From positions 44,086,869-44,150,868 of the forward strand of contig LS997562.1 of assembly GCA_000469685.2 (NCBI GenBank): a stretch of 64,000 nucleotides of DNA. Reading direction: 5' to 3'. Below the pieces are notes generated by a model that was not told the origin of the DNA, did not search any database, and saw nothing but the letters and a program-made list of their open reading frames with translations. Both the position numbers and the translations under genes were made by a program. Every line of letters begins with the position of its first letter. Within the stretch, counting starts at the first letter, position 1. Below are positions 24,110-36,400 of the stretch, piece after piece. This DNA is from Haemonchus contortus (Eukaryota; Nematoda; Chromadorea; Rhabditida; Trichostrongylidae).

Positions 24110-25180
24110 ACGTTTTCGCATCAGCTGATCATCGATGTCTCGGCCATGGTCTCCGGAAACGGAACAGAGCTCCTAAACTACTTTCTGGCGTCTACTGAGT
24201 AACGGCTCAGCAATTTTCTTCTTTGTAGTGCGAGAACCCGTTACAAATCGACTCTTCCCACTTTCTTCCCCCAGTCACTCCAACGTTTCCCCACTACCAG
24301 CAACGGAGACCATCTTTCACGCTAAAAGCGTGGTAGTGATAACAGAGTTAGAAACAAACTGAAGGAGGTCAGTTCGGTCGCGCCTGTTTCGCTGAATATG
24401 AGAAAACAGCCTCTACAATAATATGAACACGAACTGAGCAGGCCGGGGGACAAGGAGGATCTCAAGGAGGAGGAGATAATGGTATCCCCAGGGAGAAAGA
24501 TCTACTTCTTCACTAAACGTCATACGAAATGAAGATAGAGAGAGATGTGAAAGTCACTCCAGCTTCGACTAGTATCCGCACATTCGCACACCCAGCATTT
24601 ACTTGTTCCTCCAGTCAAAGAGACAGCTCTACACGCTGCTGCCCTCGTGAATTGACGTCAAGTGTCAGCTTTCTGTCTTCAGCCGATTTCGTCGCGGTCG
24701 TAACAGAGATCAGAGTTGAAGTTCCGGCTTCCCTCATCACTGATGTACGACGGATAATTTTGGATGTTTCTCTGAATTCTTAAAAGAATGTCTTCTGAGC
24801 AGTCAGATCCACTCTGCCGTCTTCACAAAAATCTGGATGGGAATACGTGCTCAAGAAGCTCTTCTCGCATCGTTGTACTGGTGATCGTGTGAATCCGAAG
24901 CTGTCACCGAGTCGGAAAGGCCCTGCATTACTTTCCGTTTTTGACTTCAACGGAATTTCAACTATATTGCGCTCGAAGAGGACCGTTGGAATAGCTGGAA
25001 TAATGGCATTGCCAGCTTTCTCTCGCCCTTTGATGTGGAAGTGCACCTTTCAAAAATTTGATGAGAGCAATCCCAATACCGTGATTCTATGGTTGCATCG
25101 TAGTTTAGCTGGTCATGACTTGTTTTGAGCCATCTAAATTGTTAGCTGAACGTTCCAAAATAATCAGTCAATTGAAACCT
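24110..25180. other. Less AT-rich stretch with overlapping open frames
   Basis: From about 24530 to 25130 both strands are open for unusually long (plus 24529-24783 and 24847-25128; minus 25046-24780, continuing in another frame to about 24610). Balanced composition suggests a decayed coding sequence, most likely transposon-derived. I cannot name a family and see no intact splice structure. Confidence 0.25.
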
Positions 25181-25184
25181 TCAA

Positions 25185-25687
25185 TTCAAGGCACAGTTCA
25201 CGATAAAAATGATCCCCGATAGGATGAATTTGAGGCCCCTCGTATACCATTCTGGCGTTATCAGGTCGAAAACGGCCTAGTTAGGGCGTTATGAAGGCTC
25301 AAAGATTGTATCGTTCGTACCCTCGGACGAGTTTTACCGGTATTGCAGAGGCTCCACCATTTACAAGAGAACCGATATAGGAGACTTGGGGCAACTTGTC
25401 ATGACCCATGGCGACAGTGAGAGGCAGTTCTGCACAGTACTGGCTTGATGTAGTCAGCTCTTTGCGCAATTTCAACGACTGAAATCTCCTCCGAATACCC
25501 CTCTCATGTTACTTCCGTCATGGTAACCTTCCAACCCTTATTTTCCCCACTTTCGAGGGGCCTTATCTTTCTCGAATTTGGCAAATTTTTGCGATTTTTT
25601 CATTACCGATGAATTATTCCCAACCTATACGTCCACTTTGTAAACAAAAATGGGTACTTCAAGATTATCGTGGACTGTGCATTTAAG
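25185..25687. mobile_element. MITE family A, copy 1 (~500 bp)
   Basis: The left end CAAGGCACAGTTCACGATAA and the inverted right end (reverse complement CTTAAATGCACAGTCCACGA) form ~25-bp imperfect terminal inverted repeats. The same ends, length and an internal patch (GTAGTCAGCTCTT) occur in the copy at 30077-30571. There is no coding capacity. The target duplication is not clear. It is followed after only 33 bp by MITE B copy 1. Confidence 0.7.
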
Positions 25688-25720
25688 CTCAATTCCTTGT
25701 CAACGATTTATAGAGATGTT

Positions 25721-26077
25721 GGTGAACATGTAGTTGGGGGTGGGGGGGGGGGGCTGCTAGCGCCTTTTTGTGCATTCTGCGTCTTTGACACCACGCGGCA
25801 CAGTGCGTAGAGACCGCGCTAGGGCGCAGAGATGTTTTCCTCTCCTTCTAAAAGTTAGGGGATGAGCTCCGAGAAGGGAGAGCCGATTATTTCGTGCAAA
25901 AAGCTGGGATGGGGTTAGAATGAACATCCAACTGGTTCACCCACCCCAGAGCTCCTTCCCTAACATCTAGAAGGGGAGGAGCTCTGGGATGCTGAGATGT
26001 GAGATGCTTAGATGGGGTAAGAAATGAAGAGACACAGAGCATAAAAAGGCTTGGCACCTCCCAACTACATTTTCACC
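25721..26077. mobile_element. MITE family B, copy 1 (~357 bp)
   Basis: It starts GGTGAACATGTAGTTGGGGG and ends with the inverse (CCCAACTACATTTTCACC). Inside are purine/pyrimidine-rich subterminal repeats around AAGTTAGGG and GAGCTCC. The flanking 8-mers are only partly alike (GAGATGTT and GATACGTT), as expected for an older insertion. Copy 2 at 31147-31472 has perfect ends and a perfect 8-bp duplication. Confidence 0.75.
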
Positions 26078-26787
26078 GATACGTTTCCTTTTGGAAAAGT
26101 AGTGCTGATTCTGAAGCAACTTGAAAGTACATAGCAAGTTCTGTGGGCTTTTATCTGAACTCTCTGGTAGCTACTCACTGGTTCGGAAACTTATGTTAAT
26201 AGATGAGAAACCTTCTCATTGCGATGCCACGACCCCTATGGCAAAGACTCTAAGGAACAAAGTACTGGAAGAACAGACTGAAGAAGGTTAGGCGGCATGA
26301 GCTCTAGGACCATCGAAGATTGTGTCATAAAATGGTTGTTGCACGGTTCTAGACGCTCTTCTAAAAGCGTCAGACGACGGATCTTTTGCAATTTCCTTTG
26401 AGTGTAATATGAATTTGGTGCTCTGAATGTTGAGTAAGGCGTAACCTCCCACAAGTGTACAAAGGCAAGCGAATTTTCTACTCCCATCAGAGTTGTACGA
26501 AGTTTTACAAGCAGCACTTCTGAGAATGAGCTTGTTTTTGAGGTCTAGGGACCGCTGTAATTGTGTCAAAAAGTTTCTCAACAATCTGACCAAGTTTTGG
26601 CATTGGCTTGCTCGAACTGTCATGACTGTCCACAGTACAAAGATCACGGTTTGCTCACGTACCCATGGGAACAGACTTTAGGATTCAACCTTATTGCTGA
26701 CATTACAAGCACCAATAAGACTATCTCTTCTGTTGTTCACCATCTGACTTTAGTCGGAAGCAAGTTTGTCAGAGAACTCACTGAATG

Positions 26788-27230
26788 TTTTGCAATCGCT
26801 GCACGGAAGTTCGGAACTGAACGAGCCATTCCGTCATCTCACTGGGCAACTGGAAAATCGATACCGTGTGCTCGGAGGCCTGCTGGTGTCACGAAAATTC
26901 GATGGGAAAGGGTGGTGTGGTATGGCGAGCCCGGGAACCGAACTCGACATCGCCTACAGAGCTGGTCTGTGCAACCGGGCGCTGCGGAGTGCTCCTTCCT
27001 GGGGCGGGTGGCTTCATGAGTGCAACTGTAGCGGGCATCGATCGCTAGTGGGTCGTCTTCTTGCGGTGGGTGAGTGTGTGCACAGAAGAGAACTCCCAGC
27101 AATCCAAGGCCCACTCAATCCGGGGACCTCGAAGAAACTTCGACGGGTCGACTCCATCGGTGGGAAACTAAGAACAACGCGCGTGCGCGGGGGGAAGGGG
27201 GGTGGGAAGGAGGGAAAACTTAGGGTGGGC
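26788..27230 (-). repeat. Repeat X, copy 2 (inverted)
   Basis: On the minus strand it begins GCCCACCCTAAGTTTTCC and follows copy 1 (22157-22612) through to the GAACGAGCC...GCAATCGCTGCAC end. The two copies are inverted relative to each other and about 4.2 kb apart. The 184-codon plus-strand ORF across it (26766-27320) is an antisense read through the repeat, not a gene. Confidence 0.6.
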
Positions 27231-27309
27231 ACATTAACTCTCGTAATTGTATTGTACATTATTTTTGTACTTGTATTTTGTACTGTACTTTATTGTATTG
27301 TAAATTTAT

Positions 27310-29960
27310 GTAAAATGTAAACTTTATAACAACATAACAACACTACAAAAAACATTTAAAAAAACAAAAGCAAAAAGCAACAGAAGCAACCCTCATGAAC
27401 ATAACGCAACAGATGAAAAAATCAACTCATTTATTTGTTGTAACCACAACACAACATCAGCACAGGAATCGTCAAGCACCAAAACTTGTGGCACACAACC
27501 ACGCACATCACCTCAGACATCACGCATGAGCACAACTTCCACACACTTTCTCAACATGTGCATGTACCACAGTCAGAGCCAAACGTTTTCGTCGTTTGAG
27601 TCATCTAACTATTCACTCAAACGTTGAAACGGAATACTAAACAACCTCTAAACAGCGTGGCTGACTCTGGTTGGTACAAACACCTTCCTCTCATCCCGTG
27701 GCACTCCCTTACGCTCACACACCTTCGAGCGCACCCACAGACAGACAGACACACACACACACACACTTGTGAGCGGATGTGCAATCACCATTCTTCGAAA
27801 ATTACTGGGCGGACACTCTCGCGAATCCCACACATTCTCACAACCATTCACACTTTTCCCTATTTCCTGCCCCAGAATATGATCGCAACCCCAATTCCCT
27901 TCAGAGATTGGAGACCACCTGTCCTACCACTCTAAATAGTAGAATGAGCTCACTGAACTCTCCTGCTCTACCGTAGACACCTAAAACTAGAGGAAAATAT
28001 CCCATATTGTAGTAATAAATTATTCTTGCCCTGAAAGATCGGTATAACCCTAGCCCACTTCCCAATGCTCGATTCTCATAACCTGTCTCAAACCCCTACA
28101 CCTTCTCACTGCACGACACTACAATCTCTCCCCCAGACATGCCCTAGTGGGCAATGTTCTCGCTTTCACCCACTTCAACTCCCATTTCTACTGGTTGAAT
28201 CTATGCCGGAATTCTTGTAAGGACACCCCACCCACAGCCACATATACGCACACAACACGTATCCGCCCAACTACTGCGGCTGAGTCCGAGCAAAAACCGC
28301 GATTCGTTTCAAAGAAAAGGTGATTCTAGTCTACCCTGCGAACTACAATAATGAATTGTTCCTCCTACGCTAATCCCTCCTACGCTAATCAAAACAACCC
28401 CCAACATATAGAACGTTCGCGGAATGCCCGAACTCAGCTGACGCATACACTCACATTTCTTCAGACCCACCTACAAACAAGCACACACAAAACTATGCCT
28501 CCGTTAGAAATTAACTTTCCTGATGAAACCTAGAAATTTACCTACCTGACAAGTGCTGGATAAGAGGGAGAGAGGGGTGGGTATGGAAGTAAAGCTTATT
28601 CCCCTTTAATAATTGTCGAAACCCCTCATAAAATTGAGTTACCCAAACACTAGTCCAAACCAAGCTATTGTAAGATAAGTTAGTTAGGTTAAGTTAAAAC
28701 CTTTGGACATTTGCCAAAATATGTTAGCCAAGTCCCAGTAAAACCAACTCAACCAAAAGGGTGAAGGTAAGGCCTAACAACCTCTCAACCATTCCCACAA
28801 TCCAAGAGCCATAACCCCACGAAACCCGCTACCCGTGCTTCTTAGCCCCTTCAAATTGGTCAAAGCAGTACGAATAATCAATATCAACAACCAATCTGAA
28901 ACAAAATAATGTTTGGACGTACACCGTGGGAACCCACTCGTACTCAGAGCTCATCATGGGTTTCATTCCTTTAGCCCGAATGTTTTTCTTTTTGATGAAG
29001 ACTTCTAACTCTCCCGAACTACATGAATTCCCTTCCCAATGAAGTGAGTAATGAAGAAGGAGAGTAATACTTTCTAAGCGATCAAAAATGAACGACCACT
29101 CCTTCATGCTACCCCACGCCCCCTCCCCTCATCTCTCCATTACTACTATACCTACTGTGAATGAAACGATTAGTCTGAATTCTATGACGACAATACCTAG
29201 CTTGAATAACAATGCTTGCAAACTACTCACACACCCACTGGCACACCCGCTCACGCATACATGCCCAATGACCAAATATTGCAATACCAACTATCTCAAT
29301 CAGAAAAATGTCCTTAGAAGCAGAGTCTGGTTTAATTTTAAGGTCAGAATGATGTCCCCATGAAAGTTCACTCTTAACCAGACCCTACTCCTAAGGACTG
29401 CTTTCGATTCAAAACTTTTAACCAACACAACAAAAACAACTGTAACATAAACAAAGCGAAACATTCAGCATATATGAGCAGAAGACTACCAAAACCCTCG
29501 TGTTTACTGTGAAGTACATCTCAGTCAATTGGTTACTTCCTTCAATTCCCTAAAAAGCTAGGAACTATCCCCCTATCCCCCTTCGTCCCTCACTGCCCTC
29601 ACTGGAAGAATTTCAAAACCAAATCACGACCACGTACCGTTCCTGGTCAAAACCTGGTCAAAAAGCTCAGCTGGCAGGTACTTGGAATTGGGATAACACA
29701 AGAAAAAAGCCTCCCCCCTCTTCCCCCCCCCCCCTCCCCCACTGGAATAAAATATGAAAGCATGAAAGCCATGTTATGTACGTGATGTAAAAGACATTCA
29801 CCAAAAAGATCGGAATGATCCCTTAAATGTCCCCCTCTGTCCCCCTCCCCTCAGAGCAGGACATCAGAACCGTGTCCGTTCCTGGACGGGAAATAACAGA
29901 ACGGGTTGACAAGACATCCCAAACAAGTTTTGATTGATCTCCTATTTTAAAAGGATGTCA
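27310..29960 (-). other. A/C-skewed segment, no gene seen
   Basis: The plus strand is very rich in A and C and poor in G over about 2.6 kb, the mirror image of 21.3-24.1 kb. It holds a CA microsatellite (about 27749-27767), a short tandem (CTCCTACGCTAATC twice near 28366), and poly-C runs near 29715-29738. The ORFs here are biased by composition. The segment directly abuts repeat X copy 2. Confidence 0.5.
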
Positions 29961-30076
29961 AAAAAAAGTTACTGTTATGTACGACTCAGCAAACTGGTAG
30001 CTAATTGCAATTGAGATATACAAAAAATTTCGTAATGTGATGATCCTATCACTGTAACTACGAGGAACTGAGACAT

Positions 30077-30571
30077 CTTAAAGGCACAGTTCACGATAAA
30101 AATGATTACTGTCTGCCCTTAGGAATACCCAGGACCCACACACTTCAGCTGATGGTTGAGGCGACGTTTTCCTTTCATTCTTTTTTCAGTGTTAATTCTT
30201 TTTGCTGCTGCGATCCTCGCACTAATTCTCTACCTCAAAAGGCTGAAAAAGGTTGTATATTTTTGCTGTTACTAGGGTTTTTGTTAACTTATGAGTGGAA
30301 GAATTTTTGCCCACCGTAGTCAGCTCTTCGCACCAGGACCCACACGTACGCAATGACTCAGTGTGCGACTCGTCCAAACACCCCATTCTTATTTTTCTGA
30401 ACTCATTCTCGACAGCCCACTTTCTAACGATTTTCGAAGCCTTTTTCACTTTGGAAACACTGATTCACGCAGTTTCCTCATCTTCATCGCACTATTTTCG
30501 ATCTTATCTTCCATTCATAATTTTCATAATTTAGATCACCCAAAATTATTATTGTGAACTGTACCTTTAAG
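30077..30571. mobile_element. MITE family A, copy 2 (495 bp)
   Basis: The left end CTTAAAGGCACAGTTCACGA and right end (reverse complement CTTAAAGGTACAGTTCACAA) are inverted repeats. The pair also matches copy 1 at 25185-25687, including an internal GTAGTCAGCTCTTCGCAC patch. It has no coding capacity. TTAA at both termini may be part of the end or a TTAA target site. Confidence 0.75.
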
Positions 30572-30703
30572 AAGAATTGGTTGATTCCCACTGAAACACG
30601 ACATCAAAACTATGCTACGGTCCACCATAATACACAACTCATAATAGTAATTATTTGTACTGTCATACTAAACCTCGCGAGACAGGAACGAAAATTTTTT
30701 ACA

Positions 30704-30851
30704 GGCACTCGGCTCCTACCGTAACCCCCTGGCTTACCCACGACCCACCTCCGTGTCCTCGTCCAAGGCTCCCCCTTCGTCGTATATGTGGCGGATGAGA
30801 AGTTACGTATTAAAATGGGGTCCTGCCGGATTACTGTACGAGCCGAGTGCC
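30704..30851. mobile_element. MITE family C, copy 1 (148 bp)
   Basis: The 21-bp ends GGCACTCGGCTCCTACCGTAA and the inverse of TTACTGTACGAGCCGAGTGCC pair with three mismatches. The interior patch GGATGAGAAGTTACGTATTAAAATGGGGT is shared with copy 2 at 62165-62325 (GGGTGAGAATTTGCGTATCAAAGTGGGGT). No coding frame is meaningful. Confidence 0.65.
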
Positions 30852-31146
30852 GAGTATAATAAATTTTCGTTTCTGTTCCCGCGGAAATATCATCCTGACG
30901 GCATAGGTCGAACAGGTCGTTTGTAATGTACTTCGTGAACAGCATAATGAACACTTCCATTTTGTCCGTAACCCATTTCAAAATCATCTATATGGTGCCC
31001 TTCGTTGCCACTGGCTGGAAATGGATCTATTAACTACATTAACAATGAGAGTTCTCTTCAATTGAAAACTGTTGTGTTGTTATCAAATTGTTACTATGGA
31101 TATTCTAACGCGAAGAATTCTCAATTGAATGAAAAGTAAACTATCT

Positions 31147-31472
31147 GGTGAAAATGTAGTTGGGGGGTGCCAGGCACTTTTGTGCTCTGCGTCTCTTCAT
31201 TTCTTCCCCTATCTAATCATCTCACCCATCCCGGAGCTCTTCTCCTTCCAAAAGTTAGGGAAGGAGCTCCGGGGTGGGTGAACCAATTGGATGTTCAATT
31301 CTTACCCAATCCCAGTTTTTTGCACAAGATTATCATCTCTCCCACCCCGGAGCTCCTCTCTCTAACTTAAGAAGGAGAGGAATCCATCCCAGCGATCTCT
31401 ATGCACTCTGCCGCCGTTGTCAGAGACGCAGAGCACGAAAGAGCGCTGGCACCCCCCAACTACATTTTCACC
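31147..31472. mobile_element. MITE family B, copy 2 with 8-bp target duplication
   Basis: The terminal 25 bp (starting GGTGAAAATGTAGTTGGGGG) are perfectly inverted at the other end. A second inverted block (TTTTGTGCTCTGCGTCTCT against TTTCGTGCTCTGCGTCTCT) extends the inverted repeat to about 50 bp. The 8-mer AACTATCT is duplicated exactly on both sides (31139-31146 and 31473-31480). An 8-bp duplication is typical of hAT, P and Merlin families; the superfamily is inferred. There is no transposase, so it would need one in trans. Confidence 0.88.
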
Positions 31473-31480
31473 AACTATCT

Positions 31481-33072
31481 TTTACCTGATAAGCTTCAGT
31501 AACCGTACACGCTTTCCTGGAATGCACCGTCTTTTCGATCTCATTCAATGAACGCGTTCACTGGACTTGTCCCATCTGCAACTTATCGATTATATTCCAC
31601 TTGATGAGTGAGTGCACTGTAACGTTCGGATACCAACTTGGAGAATCCAGAAAAAGAAGAGTAGAAAAGAGCGATTTTTTGCCAAAGCATCCAAGGGTTC
31701 GAGTAGCGTATGTTTAAAAGATTTACAGAGTAAAAGTTGCCGAGAAAATAGACAACTCGTAGAAATGGAATGTGTTCCCAAAAAGATCAAGAGAGTGGAC
31801 TAAAGCGGGAGAGAGTGAGTTATCAGACGACATTATCATCGACTGAGCAGCGCACTACATTACTCTATCCAGTAGAGGGTAAAAAAGATGTAAGGAAAAA
31901 ATACTGTGTTCCTGGTTTTGGTAATAACTTGTAAGCAGATGGAGTAAAGGGGAACATAAATTAAGGATTATTAAGGATCAGCTTTAGCCAATAAGTTAGA
32001 TGTTAGCAAAAAAATGAAAGAAGAAAAACGTGTGGAACAGCACGCTCCAACATGATGGAGGCGTATGCAACCGAATTGATTTGTTCCCATCGCCCCGCCA
32101 AGAAACGAGCGACGTGGTGATCAAGAGTCGATGGGTGTGAAACTTTTACATCTTTGAACCATTAGAAGCCGAAGAACTTTGCTTATCCAACTTGTATTAC
32201 CAAAGAAAGGTTCATACTAGAGTGCCTTATTGGCCAGAGCCGTCCACCGGTCAACTACCGGAGGAAGAACACGACGATACGGTCAGGTAGGTCGGTGGCG
32301 TATCATCTCGATAAGAATTGCACACCCCACAGCCATCTCCACTCGTTTCAGCATCGATTTTTCGGAGTCCGCTCCAGTCCAGCATCCAACTCAAGAAACA
32401 ATCAGTAAATTTCCAGTTACTCCTTACCAGCCCTCGAGAAATAGACAGCTTGGATAGCTAGCCATACTATTCCTCAAGAAAATTCATATTCAGCAATCTA
32501 GAGAGCTTAGCAGATGCAATTGCTGGCATAGTTGTCATAACCGTAGTAACCTAGCAGGCACAATGACCACAACGGTCAGGGTGCAAAGAATGTCATTTTC
32601 GAAAATCAAATGAAGCTACTGAATAAATTCCGCAAGGCCTGTGGACTGGACGATGCTAGGATAACCAATTCTTCGCTCACAGCTCATGTGGCCATTATTC
32701 TGAGATTGCCCTGTCCTGAGCTACGTAAATAAGCTTATCGTCCACATTTTCAACTCCCTTCATATTTAAGTCCTTCATTGATCGTTCTCTCTCACTCTAA
32801 GATGGCTTGCAGCTAGACCGCTTGGTGCGATTTCAGGTGGCAGACAAAGGAATATATCGTAAGGCAAAAGTCATAGGTACTCGACCAGAAATGCAAGTAG
32901 ATAATGGGGAAAGACCATCTGTTCCTGTTTTGTTGAGTCGACTTAAACTTTCTGTCCTTCGCAAGCGTATCAATGCATGCGTGGTGGAGAGTCTACGTGC
33001 GCAGTCGGTATCCTGCTCATCGGCTCAGCCAAAAGCTTGCATACGAATGCGAATCGGAATTGTCTTACAAGT
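31481..33072. other. Intergenic, no gene seen
   Basis: AT-rich sequence with short ORFs on both strands. I recognise no domain, splice-linked exon or bounded repeat. Confidence 0.5.
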
Positions 33073-33480
33073 GCTGGAATCGCGCGAGCTCTAGGCAACA
33101 ACCATCTCAAGTCCGAACTTGAGAAGATATTCAGAGAAGCGATAAGGGAAAATCTAAAAAAAATAGCAGCAGCCACGTACGGAGCCACCGAGGCCGGAGA
33201 GAGCATTCGCAAAGCCCGACGGAGCTCCGCCAATTACAAGACCACGATGAGTTCTCTTCTTCGTTCTGGCGGAACAGTTACTGTACCTGCTTACCTACCA
33301 CCATCTCAAGTAGGACGGTCACTCCTTAATTCTCCCTTCCGAAATTCGATATGCCATCGCGTCGATGAAGAATCGTATGGTACCGGTTCCCAATAGAAAT
33401 AAACTAGAGCATGCGAGGAACGATTTCCAACAGCTTTATCATGGAAAGCTACCAATGCTGTGTTCTTGTAGAAAGGGTTT
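33073..33480 (+). mobile_element. RTE retrotransposon fragment (plus strand, deleted)
   Basis: The plus strand reads GIARALGNNHLKSELEKIFREA and ESIRKARRSSANYKT, then GTVT. After a deletion it continues as a frameshifted SEIRYAIASMKN and finally SWKATNAVF. These patches appear in the same order in the minus-strand RTE at 36615-39551 (GIARATGN..., SIRKARRSFANYKT, GTVTASRR, SEIRHAITSMKN, SWKTSKTVLL). It is therefore an internally deleted, dead copy of the same family, covering the linker between endonuclease and reverse transcriptase. Confidence 0.75.
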
Positions 33481-36400
33481 GTCCAAAACGATAATGGCAA
33501 CTACTCCCAATATGCTTGCTATCTGTAACCTTGCAGACTCTCCACACACGCTCTCCGTCTCTTTCAATATTTGGAAGTACTTAGGGCAAACTTATTTGAA
33601 TCCTTCTCATGAATCGCTTGACGATTCCCTGCAAATAATTTCGTTTTCATTAGACGAATATTAGCAGTAGCGTGCCAAACGATGACGAAGTCCGGTGACA
33701 TTGCGCTCCAATACGTCTTTGAGAAAAGTCGCACAAGAAAACAAGAACCAATACATCTACATTTCTACCGTGCTAGCAGTTATCAAATATATGTTTGGAT
33801 AATTTTATGTCTGGCAATGAGATGCGTTGCTTGCGGTCATCGTACGACTATGCGTGTTACTTCACGCCCCTAAGCAATATGAAGATAAACTCTGAATGGA
33901 TCACCACATCAGACAAATGTTAAGGGAGTTTAAAGAGCCTACTGATTTGAAGGGCTTCACCCACAACCCTGCGAATCAATCCCACAAAAGCATCGGCTGG
34001 AACAATCACGCGCAACGCTAAGCAAGTGACCTTTACAACAATTCATCCCGGTTGCGGTCCAATAAGAACCTAGCACCTGCCCTCACTACCGTAACTATGA
34101 GCAGATGAAGTTCCACCTGCGCTTGCCCTATCTTTTGAAGACGATCTGTTGGTCAGTCTGCTCAGTCTCTTCGGAATACTGGAGGAATACCTAGCTTGTC
34201 ACAGTAACTGGAGAAGAATTCAGCCCTCTCAATTTTCAAATACGCTGGATATCATGCGAATCACACGCGGACTAAGAACCGATCGATCTGAACCCCCGGG
34301 TAAGACCAACTTTTTTTTTACCTAGAAACCCCTCATAGTGGGCTTTGATGCCATTGACTGATCTTCCGCTTGAAAATTATTCATTTTATTGATTCAACTC
34401 ACTTGATCGATTACGGTCCTTTTGGGGTACGGAACATTCACCCAGAACTGAACGGACGCGGCAAATGGCGCGGCGTTTAGGACGACTTTGGCAGCTATCA
34501 TTGGGGCGCATACCTGAAGTAGAGTAGATTAATATGGTCATCTGATCCTACCAATCTACTCTTCTTCATATTGGTTCAATTTTTTTTCACTTCAATTTCA
34601 ATCTAACTCTTCCAAAACATAAAAAGGCTTTTCGTCAATTCGTAAAATCACCCCTCAGAATGGACACTACATAACAACACTCTGGAATCAATCCAACAGT
34701 ACATTTATGAGCCAAACAGACAATCACCCAACTCTGTGGCAATACGTACGACTAAGAGAAATATTTCTCAAAAGAGTAATTGATAAAGTAATGCAAGGGG
34801 GAAGCGTTGAATGGTTGGAGAGCAGCTGCTGCACAAAGGGTAGCTCACTGTAGATGTCAGCAGGGCATGGATGCAAGGCAAGGAGAAGCCTGGATGGCAG
34901 GAGAGCAGCTGCTGCACAAAGTGTGGACATACGTTGGGCATTCCCAGTCTGACAATGATTTTCGCTCGAATCCCCGGGTGGAACGATGAGCTTGTTCGTC
35001 GAGTGTTGTTTAATAGGGCAAAAATTACCCTTTCAAAACTGAGCTCACAACTTGTTCTACAATTGCACTTTTACAATTAAATCAGGGCGAATGTTACATG
35101 GTTAAGTGTTCTCAACGGGACTCTACTCAGTTGCAACTTTGTCGGCTCTTTTTCTCCCTTATCATGCTTCATACGGACCATTTCGAGCTTATAGAAAATG
35201 TGCTGATAAAATAATTGGTGTTCATCTTTGCTTAGATGTAAGCTTCACAATCCGACCATTCCCACAAAAGTATTAGACCGCATTGCCTATCCCATACTCA
35301 AGCTATGGAATTCGTTCCTTATTACCGAAAATCCACATATCAAACTTGATTAGCCTGGTTGTGCTGAAACCTCACAACGAAGTCCTTTTGATCACAACAA
35401 TTTTCGAGAATGGCACAAGGCCGTCCACGATTGATTTCTGCTTCGTCAGATTCATAAGTTTCTAGATCTATATGATCCTCAGCTCGTCAGTAGCTAAGAC
35501 TAGAAGCTACTGGGCCATGAAAGTGACTTCCCTGTAAAGACAACGGAATCATTTAGCCACCTCAACAATACTGAATGAGAGCCGAATGCGTGGGCGTCAT
35601 ACTGATGAAAGTAAGTTCACTTCACTGACGCCAAACTTGACTGCGTTGCTAAATTCGACCGTATTGTGGCCAGACAGCATCGGAACGTCTTCCCATATCA
35701 ATTGGATTACAGGCGTCCTTTTCGCAATCAGAGGAAAGGATTGACGTTCAAAAAACCAGTGAACATCATATGATGATATTTGAGTAGTCACTAAAAATTG
35801 GTCAGAAAACACAAATTCCTATCAGGTCGAGTAACATGTAATTGCAAATGAAAGTTCGCGCCTGAACCAGGCGTGCCAATACAGGCGTAACTAAGGAACG
35901 GAATTGAATGAAACTAGGCATTAACTCATCTTATACCCATATACTAAGCCAGCAATGTAATAGGTCTTCATATCATTTTTATGGAAATTTGTGGAGGGTA
36001 AAAGTAGCCGAGAAGCCACGATCCGTAGTTGCTATACTAGTTGATGAGCTATTAGTGAATAAATTGGTCCCCCATGTTCGAGTTTGTGTATCCACTAGAC
36101 AATCAGCGATCATAAATCCCGTCTTTTCACGAGTTCTCCGCCCTAGAGCCTTCTACATCTAATTCTTCGAGATTTAAAGTTATGAAGAAGAAAATTGCCA
36201 GATTGGATAAAAACAATGTCAAGAAGGGTGAAGCTGCAGCATTAGACTGAATCTCACTTTCTGTCCTCCAATTTCTTATTGAATGGACCATACACCCTTG
36301 TTTTCGTACGCTCCGGATTTAGGAGTTTCCACTGAATTGGCACGTGGAGATCATACTCAAGTAAGAAGTCAATTGTTATTCTGAGTTCTGAAGATCACTT

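Noticed and set aside
26766..27320. 184-codon plus-strand ORF
   Set aside because: It is an antisense read through repeat X copy 2, with no recognisable domain. The corresponding strand of copy 1 is not open.
27749..27767. Short-period repeats as a possible CRISPR array or telomere
   Set aside because: They are plain CA microsatellites. There is no spacer structure and no TTAGGC telomere repeat.
34817..34920. 22-bp direct repeat as transposon ends
   Set aside because: There are only two copies 82 bp apart in direct orientation, with no inverted ends or duplication. It is probably a local tandem slip.
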